From positions 1-40,991 of IMG/VR virus record IMGVR_UViG_3300025400_000036: a stretch of DNA of 40,991 nucleotides; one strand, given 5' to 3'. Below are positions 27,401-36,147 of this stretch, in pieces. This DNA is from a virus. Numbering within the stretch: the stretch's first letter is position 1; every line of letters begins with the position of its first letter. The notes under the pieces are model-generated. The model ran no database searches and was not told the DNA's origin. It saw only the letters and a program-made list of their open reading frames with translations. Made by a program: the position numbers and the translations under genes.

Positions 27401-29466
27401 TGGTTATTACGTCGGCTAGTTATTACGCTGCCTCGCAGACAATTATTTACACCTACAAACTGCCATTTACTCCGGGTGTTGCGCTAGTTAGTGGCGACAC
27501 CGTGACGGTAGGCGGATACACGGGAACGACGAATAGCAAGTTCAACGTCACGAACGCTACGTTGTTTTCACCTACGGTCGGCTCAGCAACGGGAACCTTC
27601 ACGGTTCGTGTGAACTACATTTCGTCGTCTAACTTCACCATTACTCAATCGGCAACGGCAAATGCCAAGAAATCAACCAGCGTTGCCTATTACGTTCCGT
27701 CACCTACAACCACGCTTACGGCAGGTGAGACAGTCCAAGTGTCGGGTATCACGGTGGCTGGATACAACACGACGTTCAATATCACCAGCACGGCTACGGG
27801 CGGCTACATTACTTACAACAGCACCCAAACCTCGCTGGGCAACGTGAACTCAACGCCCACTGGGCAACTCTCAATCTCCAGCCTCTCTACGGCTAGTGGA
27901 AACGCTACGTCGGTCAATGAACCTCTGGGAACGGGATTTGCAAACACCCACTCGGCATACACCCCAGTGTTGGGCGGCGCCGACTTTGGAACTGTAAGTT
28001 CGCTCGGCTACAACGCTTCACCATCGGTTATTGGAAGCAACCCGTCAAAGACGGAAAACGCTGTGGTGGAAATGCACTCGACCTTCAACCAGCCGTGGCT
28101 TACGGCAGGAACAACGGGCAACGCCAATATTTCCACCACTTTGGCACAAACCGCAAGTGCTGGCTCAACCTCTCTTATCCTTGCCAGCAACGAGAACTTT
28201 CCTGTCGCCTACCCCACGCTCACACAAACAGGCGTGAACTTTCTACCACCGAAACTTGGTCGCTTGGCTGGCTCGGTAGTTGCCAACTCAACAACTATTC
28301 CGTTTGTTATCAACGGCGAACTGCCCGGTGCGTTCCCGTATTCGGTCACGCTGGGTAGTGAAACCCTTGTTGTCGGCTCGCTGGGGCAAAACTCTATGAC
28401 CCTCTCAACGGGTGCGTCGGGAACCTACAACTGCTTGCTCGGTTACTCATTCAGCGGAAGCACCACCGCAAGTAGCGCATCCATTACGAACATCACCTCA
28501 ACCGCCTTCAACTATTTGTCGGTAGGTCAGAGCGTCCAGTGCGCAGGTTTCCCATCAGGAACAACGATTTCCACCATTACGGCATCGGCAAACACGATTA
28601 CGTTGTCCGCAACGGGTCAATACACGGGAACCTATCCGCTGACGTTGGCTACCGTCAATAGCCACACTGACCTCACGCCAGTTCACCTCACGGCTATGCC
28701 GTCAAACGTCCAATACACCGCCCTTGACGTGCCGTATTTCTACCTGTTGCAGAACCTGTCTATTGGCGCAACCTACACGTCACTAACGACAACTCCTGTG
28801 CCGTGCGCTATTCCAGCAGGAACGACGCTCTACATCCAGTCCGGCAACTACTCGCAAGCATTGACGGTCGCCACAGCGATTTCAGCAGGCGCAACAACGA
28901 TTTCGGTCAATTCATTTGTTGCCAATTACGGCTATCTCGCTACGGTTGGCTCGGCTGGCGTAATCACCTCGTCTGGTTCTACGATTAGCGTTGGCTTGGG
29001 AACGTCACTCTCATACGGTCAGACCGTTGTTATGGCGCAAAGCGGAAACTATCAGCAACTTATTGTCGCCAAGCCCGTGTCGGTCAACAACCTGAACGTG
29101 ACGTTCCAGCCGTTCTACGTCACCTACAACTTTACGAGTTCGGCAAACGTGTTCGCCCCGTATGCGATTTCACTAGACACGGGCAACACTTTGGAAACCG
29201 TGTATCCGGTAACGATTCCTGCTTCGCAAAGTGCCGACGGCTACTCAGACCCGTATCTTGTGAACTTGCTTTCACCACTCACTTACGACCACTCGGCTGG
29301 CACGGTTTTCCAATACTATTCGTGGCCTAGCAATCCGGCGTTAGGTGATGTCACCTACCGACCCGATTTGGGCAATTTCTATATGTATGATGGTTCTATC
29401 TGGCGAACCTCCCGTGTCTTGGGGGTACAGGGGGTTTACGGATTGTTAGGTGCCGCCAATGGCTAG
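21484..29466 (+). CDS. Giant modular beta-rich tail protein (2660 residues)
   Basis: A 2660-residue protein directly after the tape measure, where distal tail and fibre-base proteins are encoded. Composition is dominated by Ser, Thr, Asn, Gly, Ala and Val with almost no Cys, Lys or Arg. At least a dozen Ig-like modules recur with the pattern hydrophobic-G-x-V-x-I-T-G-F/C, a Y/F-N turn, then F-x-I-x-x-x-A-T-A/G. Examples are ASAHGYSVGQSILTDG (about residue 340), VAGQQVTITGFANTSFNGTF (about 555) and SPHGLSAGNPVFITGC (about 1785). A second module type, V-G-x-x-I-x-G-x-x-I-P-x-G-T-T-I, occurs near 230, 1160, 1845 and 2355. A third (LGSETLVVG) occurs near 2295. The first 200 residues and the last 65 (DVTYRPDLGNFYMYDGSIW) are unique and probably anchor or tip domains. 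It is likely a long fibre or tail-sheathing adhesin. Confidence 0.7.
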   Translation: MKILTLNPISTSAITENLQVVGAADGASAQNDLTKTSVGTINNPYGHVDSVHVENLAQFFTSYTQLSLPTLGVTPQKYGTSRFFSPYYGQYYAFINDTTNVSGADEVVILEGSNGYSPDLLLSSYTTMNETLPVVGAGVIPLSSPSPSDVFPPSADPLPATIGSENYPTVVVNAPWEDAPLSTAQRIISDYYVASNVSSIRPKDNFGGGTTTTASGSNIVSVFSNTGIVVGMPISGAYVPSGTTVTATTNVATLTGVTATPSAGTLTYGVSGYSASASFSNGDAISVTSATPSFYNIPTSLNYTATGVTSTSFTTTDPNFQPISGITANGNQIIFTTASAHGYSVGQSILTDGTGVSAFNFPSTPQLITAVSTYTFTISSTATGSYTSGGNATLYGTWVASNAIATDSNQIVMSNNATGSSGVSFPNNVVTFANGDAGSLSVGQVIVNRYSLQVGVISSVDSSGNFVTLTGAAAISLNNENAHICTLMSNIDTTNSGANQNTMYDSYSNSITVLSNTAQVYGASAGQTTTGWTAGVSGTTAIYQTASGTFNNYVAGQQVTITGFANTSFNGTFYVSIGTNYTFTVANSTATGTTTGTGTVQATGTTYYGYNQFYSGQNVSVTGFSGTATAFNASGTVIAQNSNLFQIASSLTATATANATATVSTSNWMVPTLTTATLTSASSTGSSTSTGSVTYTVSGTNPFSVGEIVSITGFSSTAYNLTLATVASATTSTFSISTNSIASAGNATGTGTATLNPAIYDAQGVFIGYSKSNQAGGTYGTIINNPSVTFSIQSNPNNVSASNNNNTGSGTGWNNYNQTLNEIVAGQYVFPVQTYNPFYTTTSPAFNALNYDNNIAGILPGMWFAGLYNNSTQIIPPCLINYVDYTNQTITLSASAVANLSNNTAQQPALFCVATTNTASSTLYNRVVTGSNAYYVTATANITSSGNSATASTASAHGLSVGSPITITGASVTAQNGTFAVYSVPSPTSFVYLPQVSSTGTSAGATYTSCGLDEASNAFSLVSATSNGTSVTFTTAGGTFNIGQYVTITGCLPIDYNVANVPVTATGTNTFTVTMPNVVSDAFNTNSLAPQAYSTMSVMPYSNDFADSTTFTRGLVSGSNIPANTVISLNTVATANGTQYVSLGAGTGSYNINVGDFVYGTGIPLGTQIAYLGYTTPSAFNTATVSASAGTVTLVGTAGWHNSSAGQTVSVTSATSNATANPNAYNLSDAYVQSVTTTNVVLVDPTVVKITSGSTTGTTGNYSFVYVTPAHNYQSGDIVTVSNFSSTAYNKSNATITGVTPTSFTVGPFSASAASATATAYATQVVGTVTAGNGGYVGTDQIVQLTNNAASGTISNFTIYNESSYNTNYNNAATNYNDNGYALLSQAATGISPNTPVAFEVVTPAVIGNTSYNTIIVGGGGYSLNENSNGNILFNSSPAVWKNKAYLSTTNNNKFLSNIINVPSFYTPLQLINTQSTPVTTITQGSTSSVINVSNASALTVGNTYMIQGFVITVISINALSNTATVSPPFTSGSPLVLSSTPYANGDAVNNNIYNYESAFSQGSFINSTDYASTGAGAISVSSPITRYHQQGMYLGSYAIGNRYFGSQTNQDFEQIYITPPVLGSHVGTTLNQPISANLDTQFIVNPATTTFNTYTDTFGHTVQNKNFIDLTLGAVGGQAVRTNYVVIVGSGATQEAVLISGQYQTTDNSDVTRSGSGPVSWQLADGQSFQYNHLAGEPVVTPNVNLSQMVITGNVVYSITAIAPSTPSAGYVQYTTNSPHGLSAGNPVFITGCTPTSYNTPSGGATVVSTTPYTFVIANSATSSATVLGTLASENVYINSGLQSLEVGQPIYSLYGNIPAGTTITSIAPAGTGSTQGQITISNLPIATNTAQASITGVAPDPTGTLAVYTANNNFSAGQQVSIAMTGTATAASQALAFVLSATPSSFTTSGITPNPFSPSQISKIVTNANNLVITSASYYAASQTIIYTYKLPFTPGVALVSGDTVTVGGYTGTTNSKFNVTNATLFSPTVGSATGTFTVRVNYISSSNFTITQSATANAKKSTSVAYYVPSPTTTLTAGETVQVSGITVAGYNTTFNITSTATGGYITYNSTQTSLGNVNSTPTGQLSISSLSTASGNATSVNEPLGTGFANTHSAYTPVLGGADFGTVSSLGYNASPSVIGSNPSKTENAVVEMHSTFNQPWLTAGTTGNANISTTLAQTASAGSTSLILASNENFPVAYPTLTQTGVNFLPPKLGRLAGSVVANSTTIPFVINGELPGAFPYSVTLGSETLVVGSLGQNSMTLSTGASGTYNCLLGYSFSGSTTASSASITNITSTAFNYLSVGQSVQCAGFPSGTTISTITASANTITLSATGQYTGTYPLTLATVNSHTDLTPVHLTAMPSNVQYTALDVPYFYLLQNLSIGATYTSLTTTPVPCAIPAGTTLYIQSGNYSQALTVATAISAGATTISVNSFVANYGYLATVGSAGVITSSGSTISVGLGTSLSYGQTVVMAQSGNYQQLIVAKPVSVNNLNVTFQPFYVTYNFTSSANVFAPYAISLDTGNTLETVYPVTIPASQSADGYSDPYLVNLLSPLTYDHSAGTVFQYYSWPSNPALGDVTYRPDLGNFYMYDGSIWRTSRVLGVQGVYGLLGAANG

Positions 29467-32400
29467 TTCACACAAGTTCTCAATGTATCTGCTTGACCCA
29501 CTTACGGGCAACAGCACGACCGACGACAGTTTCGTAAGCACGAAATCAACTGCCTATGCCGTTCAGCACGGCGGTTTCCGCTCCAAAGACCCCAATGGCG
29601 ACGAATGGACGGCAGTGGTGTTATCACGGGTGCGTATGCGCCACACGGCGGCTATCCCCCACTCGCAAAAGGTTGGTTTCCGCACTTCCGGCATCCACCT
29701 TCACCACAAGTCTGCCCCTGTCGTGAGCCACATTACGGTTGCCCCCGGAACTCAACTGGTGTTCAAAGAGGGTGCTTCTAACGAAATCCACTGGGTCTAT
29801 GACGACTTTGATGGTGATGAGCAAACGCACTGGCACGTCAAGATATTTGACCAATACACCTACAACTCGCTGGCGTTCTCGGTAAATAACTCAACGCCTA
29901 TGTTTGAGCAGACGGGCAAGGATAAGTCCACCTCTGTGAGCATTGACAGCGCACTTCCGGTGGTTACTGGCACGGGAACTGGCAATACGGGGTTTGTGGA
30001 TGGTGGTGTTTATTACGCCGCCGTTCGGGTGGCAAAAGACCACAACAAAGACCCGTTTTGGAGCGATTGGGCTGTTCAGCAAATCACTGTTTATGTCGAC
30101 CAGCCAAAGCCGCCGCTTCTATCAGTATACACCAATACGTCTAACGCAAGCAATACCCTTGTCATACAATCGTCAGACAACTTGCTGGGCGACAACAATG
30201 GTGGAATGAGCAAGAATCAGGGCGACTGGCAACGCACCACCATTGACGCTTCCTCTGGTCAATCAACAGTTAGTTTCAGCCACACGGCTATTTCCAATAC
30301 GTTGGCACTCACCGACGGACAGGTAATCACCTCTATCCCCGTCGGAACAACTGGCTATATCTCTACGATTGGTGGAATCGCTGCTTCGGGCGTGACGACG
30401 TTCAAGGTTTCTGGCAAGAAAAACGTCAATACGTCAGCACTCGGCTTCCCAACGACCGGCACGTTTTGGATAACCATTGGTAGTGAAAAGTTGCTTGTTC
30501 GCAACCACATGGACGGAACTTCCAAAACCCCCGACACGTTTGATGTAGTTGCTCGTGGATACCTTTCCACCACAGCAACCTCGCACCCACAATGGGCGAC
30601 CGTCACTTACGGTCTGCAACAGGACATTTACACGGGTTCCAATGGTGAAATCGTCCACACCTTTGACGTAAAAAAGTATGGCAAGCCAATTGTTCACCAC
30701 GGCATTACTCGTTGGTACTCAGACGCAACAACGTCTAACAACAGTCCGACTGTTTCCACCATTAGCAAAACAATTCCTATTTATCAGGCGACTGACCCTA
30801 ACGACAAGAAATCTCGCAACCACTTCTGGGTCACCGACCCCGGTGGAACGCTGCAACCCGGTCAGAAAATCCAAATCGTCTATAACACTTGGAACAAGAC
30901 GGTTGTTTCAAATGGCACATACAACCCCACCAATCCAAAGAAAAACGGATTGCGCACTTCCACCACAACGACCGAAAACCTGCATCTCGCCCCACTCCTG
31001 ACGTTTGGAAATGCCCCTGCTGAAACCGTCACTATCAAGTCGGTTGAGACAGACAAAATCGTTACCACGCCATCAAAGGTGGTCGGCACTGTCGCTGGTT
31101 CTGTCTGCGGTGGGCCGGGTCACCCGATTACTCACATTGACATCCACATGGCGACCGACGGAACTGACGCAGGCCCGCAAAACTTCAATGGTGTTGTTCC
31201 AAAGAACACGCCGTTCATTGTTTCATCTGGTGGAAAATCTACGACCGTTTATGTTCAGAAGGACACGTCTTGGTCGGGAACTCGTGTCGGCTTCTGGTTC
31301 TGGGGCTGGGATAAGGTCACGCTTCCTATCCAGCCCGTAGTGAAATGCCCTGCGTTTGCCGTAAATGGTCACACAGACGGTTCTTACTTTGCCTTCCCAG
31401 ACGGCGCAACGGTCACCTCACTGTCGGCATCCAACACGAACGTAAAGAAAATCACCCTAGAGCAGAACTACGGACAAGGCAAGTTCGCCGGTCAAGTCCT
31501 GACGCTCAATGACGTTATTTATCAAACGTCAGCACGAACCGCCAACCCCTCGTCGTCCAACAGCAGCGGTCACTACGTCACCACACCCGGCTCAACGCAA
31601 ACGCCCTCGTGGATTGAGAAGCAAACGGCAGTTTTCCAATTCAAGGTAGACACCCTCGCCTCATCACCACCCGTTTCTTTCCGAAACGCCTCGTATCCTG
31701 CGACGAGTGCGAGTGGCTTTCCGCAGTTCAACACCACGACCGTTACCTTGCCACAGTTCGGTTGCTCTTTTAGCAGTGGCGTTCGTTCCATTACAGCAAA
31801 CTCCAACAGCGACGCTGCGAGTGTGTATGTCGGTATGCCCATTTCTGGCTCTGGTATCCAGCCGGGAACCACCGTGACATCCGTCTACATCACGCCCAGT
31901 AGCAACTCCATTTTGATTTCACTACCAACAACCGCTTCGTCTGCCCCGCTTGGAACAATTGTTTCCGTCACGGCATCAGCACTCTCATACAACAACTACG
32001 AAGTGGTTATGAACGGTGTTCCGCTGGGAACAACAGTCACAAACACTACCGCCTCTGGCAACAATGTTGTTTTGACCTTTTCAGCATCCGGCACGGTTCC
32101 AGTTAGTTCTTACACGTCGTCAGATGTTCCGTCGTATTTCACTACGAACCAGATTACGTTGCTTGCCCCGTCGCTCAATGTAATCCCAGCAGGGTCAATG
32201 AGTATTCCGATTACGCCAATGAAGGTGAATCACAACTACCCAATTCACTGCCCCGTGCGCATCAACTACCCAGCCTTGCTTGGTGATAACGGCATCATCG
32301 TCAAGCCGTCTCCCGCTTCAGGCAACGCCACTGCGGAAGTGTCTTTGGTTCCATCAGCAAACGCCACTTGGACAGCGACCAACAATATCCCCGTCACAGC

Positions 32401-34555
32401 AGGTCAGACCTACGGTTTGGCAGGATACACACGGCGCATTACTGGTGGTGGAACACCATCGTTCGCCCCATTTATTGACTGGTATAACGACTTAGGAAAC
32501 CTTATTTCCACCTCGTCGGGCAACCACAGTGTTATAACGCCATACTTTTACGGCAACGTCACAAGCGGTTCTGCCATTATCACCAGCCTGACGGGAACAA
32601 GCACGGCAGTCAAGGTCGGCAACGGCATCAAGGGCGTTGGTATTCCAGCAGGGGCGACCATTGTGAGCATTAGTGGCACGTCGCTTACGATGAGCGTCAC
32701 CGCCAACGCTACGAACACAAACGTTCGCATTTCCAATTACACAGCAATGGTTATCGGTGCGCCCATCACCTTTACGGGAACTATTGCGAGTGGTAGTCCG
32801 ACAACCATTTCGGGTCTTTCCACCACAACGGGTCTGGCTGTGGGTCAAGTTATCTATGGCTACGGCTTGCCTTTTGGAACGTCTATTTCTAGCATCACCG
32901 CCAGCGCAAGTTCATTGACTATTTCGCAGTCGGCAACAGCGTTCTCTAGCGGCAACTCTTTCCGCACTTGCTCAACTGGTGTAATCATTGGCGAGGTTGG
33001 CGCACCTTACTACCTGTCGCCTATGGGTCAGTATGGTCAGAACTGGACACCAAACGCTATTGTCGGCAAGGCTCCCGACTTACACACTCTTGTTTCCGCC
33101 TGTTACTTCACCTCAAACGGCGACGGGACAACGGGCTACTACACGGTAACCGCAGGCTCTACAACTATTTCACTATCCGCTGGCGCAACCGTGACTGACG
33201 GATTTGGAAATACAATGACCGTTATCCAAGCAGCATCAGCAGGCTCAACAACTCTGGCGGTCGGCTTCAACACAATCCCGTCTAGTTCACCTACCTACCT
33301 GACGGTTGCTGCGACCCGTGCCGTTCCACGCTTCCAGTGGTATAACCCCACGTCAGGTGACGTGTATGCGCTCGCCTCAGTGACGTTCCGTTCCGTGACC
33401 CCGAACTTGCCGAACAGCAACTACGTTCCCCTCGCCACACAGTTGGACACCGTTCAAAAGCCAGTCAGCACGACGGGCTACTCGCCTACGTCAATTATTT
33501 TGAACAAGACGACCAAGACCAACGGTAGTGAAACCGTGTATCTGTTAGACCCAGCAATGGACTACGGCACACGGGAAACAGCACAGGGAGCCTCAAAACA
33601 AGTTCTTTGGACTTTGACAACTAGTGCGGTGAAAAAGAACGCTACGTCTTTGTCCGTGACTGACGTTACGGGACTTGCGCCCGGTTCCACCTTGACCATT
33701 GGCTACGGAACGCCCGGTCAAGAGGACTTGCTTATCTCAACTGGTTGGGGTGGCTACAACCCCGTCACCATTGACCACTCTACGCCTATCAAAAACAATC
33801 ACCCAATCAACGACCGAGTGTATGCCTTCGTCAATTCCCTACAGGGGAACGTTTTTCAGCCACAACTTTCCGGCACACCCGTTGCCGTGTTCAACTGGAA
33901 CAGCGACGGATGGATTAACACGCCACAGGCGACCTACACGTTCACGGTGCAACGTAGTGAAAACAACGGCGCAACATGGACTACGTTGCGTAATGGCGGC
34001 AACCTGACGGTGAATTCAAACGGCGTGGCGACTATTCAGGACTACGAACTCACCCCCGGTGCGACACAGCAGTATCGTGCGTGGGCAACGTGGGTTTCAC
34101 CATCGGGGCAAAAGTGGCAAGGCGAAACGACTTACCAACTCACCGCCCCCGTTATGTCGAACAACCAGTGGTGGATTTCCAGCACCAGCAACCCTGCTCT
34201 GCGTTATCCGTTGCTTGTTCAGAACCAATCAACAGAAACAATGAAGCACCCAAACGGTGTCTTGTATCCTCTCGGCTCTCGCTTCCCAATCACCATCGCT
34301 GGTGTCGTAGGCGGTCGTGACGGCTCTATTGACGTTATGTGGACTGACATTCCAAACTGGCAGAACTTCCTCAACTTCTTGCGTCTTGGTGAAATCTACG
34401 TCTTGCAGAACCCTGTGGAAAACACCAAGTCGTATATCTTTATCAACGATGACGTGACGTGGGAAAACAACGCTTCAAGTCAGCCTTACCGCAAGGTAAC
34501 TATCCCCTACATTGAGGCAGCACCGCCGAACTTTGGCTACACTTACGGAAACTAG
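29459..34555 (+). CDS. Giant minor tail protein with beta modules (about 1699 residues)
   Basis: I chose the ATG at 29459 (AGGTG 7 nt upstream); a GTG at 29450 would add three residues. The gene overlaps the previous stop by 8 bp. The N-terminal part has a GFRTSGIHLHHKSAPVVSHI stretch and WVYDDFDGDEQTHWHVKIFD, a pattern of actinophage minor tail proteins that lead into FN3-like domains. Modules shared with the preceding giant protein include VGMPISGSGIQPGTTVTSV (about residue 795), GIKGVGIPAGATIVSIS and VGQVIYGYGLPFGTSISSI. The C-terminus (SSTSNPALRYPLLVQNQS, then PLGSRFPITIAGVVGGRDGS and LRLGEIYVLQNP) resembles the last domain of minor tail/distal-tail proteins. It is probably part of the baseplate with a long projecting stalk. 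Confidence 0.75.
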   Translation: MASSHKFSMYLLDPLTGNSTTDDSFVSTKSTAYAVQHGGFRSKDPNGDEWTAVVLSRVRMRHTAAIPHSQKVGFRTSGIHLHHKSAPVVSHITVAPGTQLVFKEGASNEIHWVYDDFDGDEQTHWHVKIFDQYTYNSLAFSVNNSTPMFEQTGKDKSTSVSIDSALPVVTGTGTGNTGFVDGGVYYAAVRVAKDHNKDPFWSDWAVQQITVYVDQPKPPLLSVYTNTSNASNTLVIQSSDNLLGDNNGGMSKNQGDWQRTTIDASSGQSTVSFSHTAISNTLALTDGQVITSIPVGTTGYISTIGGIAASGVTTFKVSGKKNVNTSALGFPTTGTFWITIGSEKLLVRNHMDGTSKTPDTFDVVARGYLSTTATSHPQWATVTYGLQQDIYTGSNGEIVHTFDVKKYGKPIVHHGITRWYSDATTSNNSPTVSTISKTIPIYQATDPNDKKSRNHFWVTDPGGTLQPGQKIQIVYNTWNKTVVSNGTYNPTNPKKNGLRTSTTTTENLHLAPLLTFGNAPAETVTIKSVETDKIVTTPSKVVGTVAGSVCGGPGHPITHIDIHMATDGTDAGPQNFNGVVPKNTPFIVSSGGKSTTVYVQKDTSWSGTRVGFWFWGWDKVTLPIQPVVKCPAFAVNGHTDGSYFAFPDGATVTSLSASNTNVKKITLEQNYGQGKFAGQVLTLNDVIYQTSARTANPSSSNSSGHYVTTPGSTQTPSWIEKQTAVFQFKVDTLASSPPVSFRNASYPATSASGFPQFNTTTVTLPQFGCSFSSGVRSITANSNSDAASVYVGMPISGSGIQPGTTVTSVYITPSSNSILISLPTTASSAPLGTIVSVTASALSYNNYEVVMNGVPLGTTVTNTTASGNNVVLTFSASGTVPVSSYTSSDVPSYFTTNQITLLAPSLNVIPAGSMSIPITPMKVNHNYPIHCPVRINYPALLGDNGIIVKPSPASGNATAEVSLVPSANATWTATNNIPVTAGQTYGLAGYTRRITGGGTPSFAPFIDWYNDLGNLISTSSGNHSVITPYFYGNVTSGSAIITSLTGTSTAVKVGNGIKGVGIPAGATIVSISGTSLTMSVTANATNTNVRISNYTAMVIGAPITFTGTIASGSPTTISGLSTTTGLAVGQVIYGYGLPFGTSISSITASASSLTISQSATAFSSGNSFRTCSTGVIIGEVGAPYYLSPMGQYGQNWTPNAIVGKAPDLHTLVSACYFTSNGDGTTGYYTVTAGSTTISLSAGATVTDGFGNTMTVIQAASAGSTTLAVGFNTIPSSSPTYLTVAATRAVPRFQWYNPTSGDVYALASVTFRSVTPNLPNSNYVPLATQLDTVQKPVSTTGYSPTSIILNKTTKTNGSETVYLLDPAMDYGTRETAQGASKQVLWTLTTSAVKKNATSLSVTDVTGLAPGSTLTIGYGTPGQEDLLISTGWGGYNPVTIDHSTPIKNNHPINDRVYAFVNSLQGNVFQPQLSGTPVAVFNWNSDGWINTPQATYTFTVQRSENNGATWTTLRNGGNLTVNSNGVATIQDYELTPGATQQYRAWATWVSPSGQKWQGETTYQLTAPVMSNNQWWISSTSNPALRYPLLVQNQSTETMKHPNGVLYPLGSRFPITIAGVVGGRDGSIDVMWTDIPNWQNFLNFLRLGEIYVLQNPVENTKSYIFINDDVTWENNASSQPYRKVTIPYIEAAPPNFGYTYGN

Positions 34556-34557
34556 CC

Positions 34558-36147
34558 ATGTATAAAATGTCCGAAAAGATGACGAAATCCCTAAAGGGGT
34601 CGCACCGACCAATGATTCTGGTCGGCGTGGTGTCGGTTGATGGCACTCAAACGTTTATCCCCATCGACAGCGGAACGGTGACGATTGACCGCACCAGCCA
34701 AGACGTGCGACGCACTCTCAATTTCACTACAGCGAAAGAGGATTTGGTTCCTCTCTACAACTACGACCCGTTGCAGATTTACGGCAACCACGTCTATGTC
34801 TATCGTGGCGTTCTTTGGAACCTTGACGCTATTGACCCCCGACTTTATTCAGCACCCCTACCGTTGGCAAAAGAGTGGCGTGTGCCAGCCAACGGGGCGT
34901 ATGAACTCGTGCCTCTGGGCGTATTCCGTATCAACACCGTTTCCGTTGCTGAGGATAAAGACGGTGACATCAAGATTACGGTTGACGCTTCGGACATCGC
35001 AGCAAACATTGGTAAAAACCACTGGACAAACCCCGTCACAGTTTGGAAAACCAAATACAGCGTTCCCGTCGCCAAGACCGACACAACGCCGGAACAGACC
35101 TACATCGCTTCCAGCACCCAAGAAGCAATCAAAATGCTTATCCAAGACCGTTGGCCTGCCCACAACTCATTCGGGCCTCCGACGTTCAACTTTTCTGGTG
35201 TAAATGACAAGGCGTTGAGCAAGCCAGTGATTATGGGTAGCCAGACCGTTTCCACCAGCGGTTCCAATAGCCCGTGGACAGACATTTCCGCTTTGGCAAC
35301 AGCACTCAACGCCGAACTGTATGTGGATGCCGACGGGGCTTTCACGCTCCACACCGTTCCTGACCCGAACACCATTCCACCAGTTTGGAACTTTCTTGAC
35401 GGCGAGGGTGGTTTGCTCACCAACGCAGAACGCAAAATCCAAGACTCTAAGGTTGTGAACTACGTCATTGCCACTGGTGAAAACACGGGGGCAAAGAAAC
35501 CTATTCGCTCTATCGCAACCGACAACGACCCCAGTTCACCAACGTATTATCTCGGAACATTTGGGCGAGTTGTTGGTATGGAACCCGGTCGCAAGAAACT
35601 GGTCACCCAAGCAGAGGTCGACGATGCCGCTAAGACCTACCTCAACTGGTATGCCGGTGGTGATGAGGAAGTCACTATCAAGGGCGTTGTAAATCCTGCT
35701 CTTGACACGGGCGACGTTATTCGTATTCGTCGTCGTAAGGTCGGCATCTTTGACATTTCAGCAGTTGTGTGCGAACTGGATGTCGAAGTCTTGCAAAGCA
35801 ATACCGTTATGGCTAGCACCCTTGTAGTGAAAAACGTCAAGAAGGATATACCCGTCGGCACTCAACTGCTCGTCAACACCAACTACGGCAGTCAGGCTCT
35901 ACGAGTGGCAAAGACGTGTGCCGCTAAATCAACGCTTTTGTATGTCGACCCGTTCTACCCTGCTGATAACTACCGCAAGGACACGATTATCTGCGACGCA
36001 AAGATTCCGAGTGACGGTGCGGTCAATTACTTTATCGACAAACTGACTATTCCACTAGACCTGACTACGGAAATTGAGATTACTGCCCGTGAGCGTCGTG
36101 TAGGAACCAAGAAGGACGCTGTTCGTATTGCGGAGTACAACCAATAA
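34558..36147 (+). CDS. Minor tail / baseplate hub protein (DUF5047-like)
   Basis: A 529-residue protein starting 2 bp after the previous stop. The N-terminal third has VGVVSVDGTQTFIPIDSGTV, TIDRTSQDVRRTLNF and YDPLQIYGNHVYVYRGVLW, followed by YELVPLGVFRINTVSVAEDK. This arrangement of strands and the P-L-G-x-F-x-I/V signature are characteristic of the DUF5047-type tail hub proteins of actinobacteriophages. The middle has AATALNAEL-like helices (TDISALATALNAELYVDADG). The C-terminus is beta-rich with a VNPALDTGDVIRIRRRKVG segment that looks like a gp27/gp44-type hub barrel. The protein probably forms the central hub at the tail tip. Confidence 0.8.
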   Translation: MYKMSEKMTKSLKGSHRPMILVGVVSVDGTQTFIPIDSGTVTIDRTSQDVRRTLNFTTAKEDLVPLYNYDPLQIYGNHVYVYRGVLWNLDAIDPRLYSAPLPLAKEWRVPANGAYELVPLGVFRINTVSVAEDKDGDIKITVDASDIAANIGKNHWTNPVTVWKTKYSVPVAKTDTTPEQTYIASSTQEAIKMLIQDRWPAHNSFGPPTFNFSGVNDKALSKPVIMGSQTVSTSGSNSPWTDISALATALNAELYVDADGAFTLHTVPDPNTIPPVWNFLDGEGGLLTNAERKIQDSKVVNYVIATGENTGAKKPIRSIATDNDPSSPTYYLGTFGRVVGMEPGRKKLVTQAEVDDAAKTYLNWYAGGDEEVTIKGVVNPALDTGDVIRIRRRKVGIFDISAVVCELDVEVLQSNTVMASTLVVKNVKKDIPVGTQLLVNTNYGSQALRVAKTCAAKSTLLYVDPFYPADNYRKDTIICDAKIPSDGAVNYFIDKLTIPLDLTTEIEITARERRVGTKKDAVRIAEYNQ

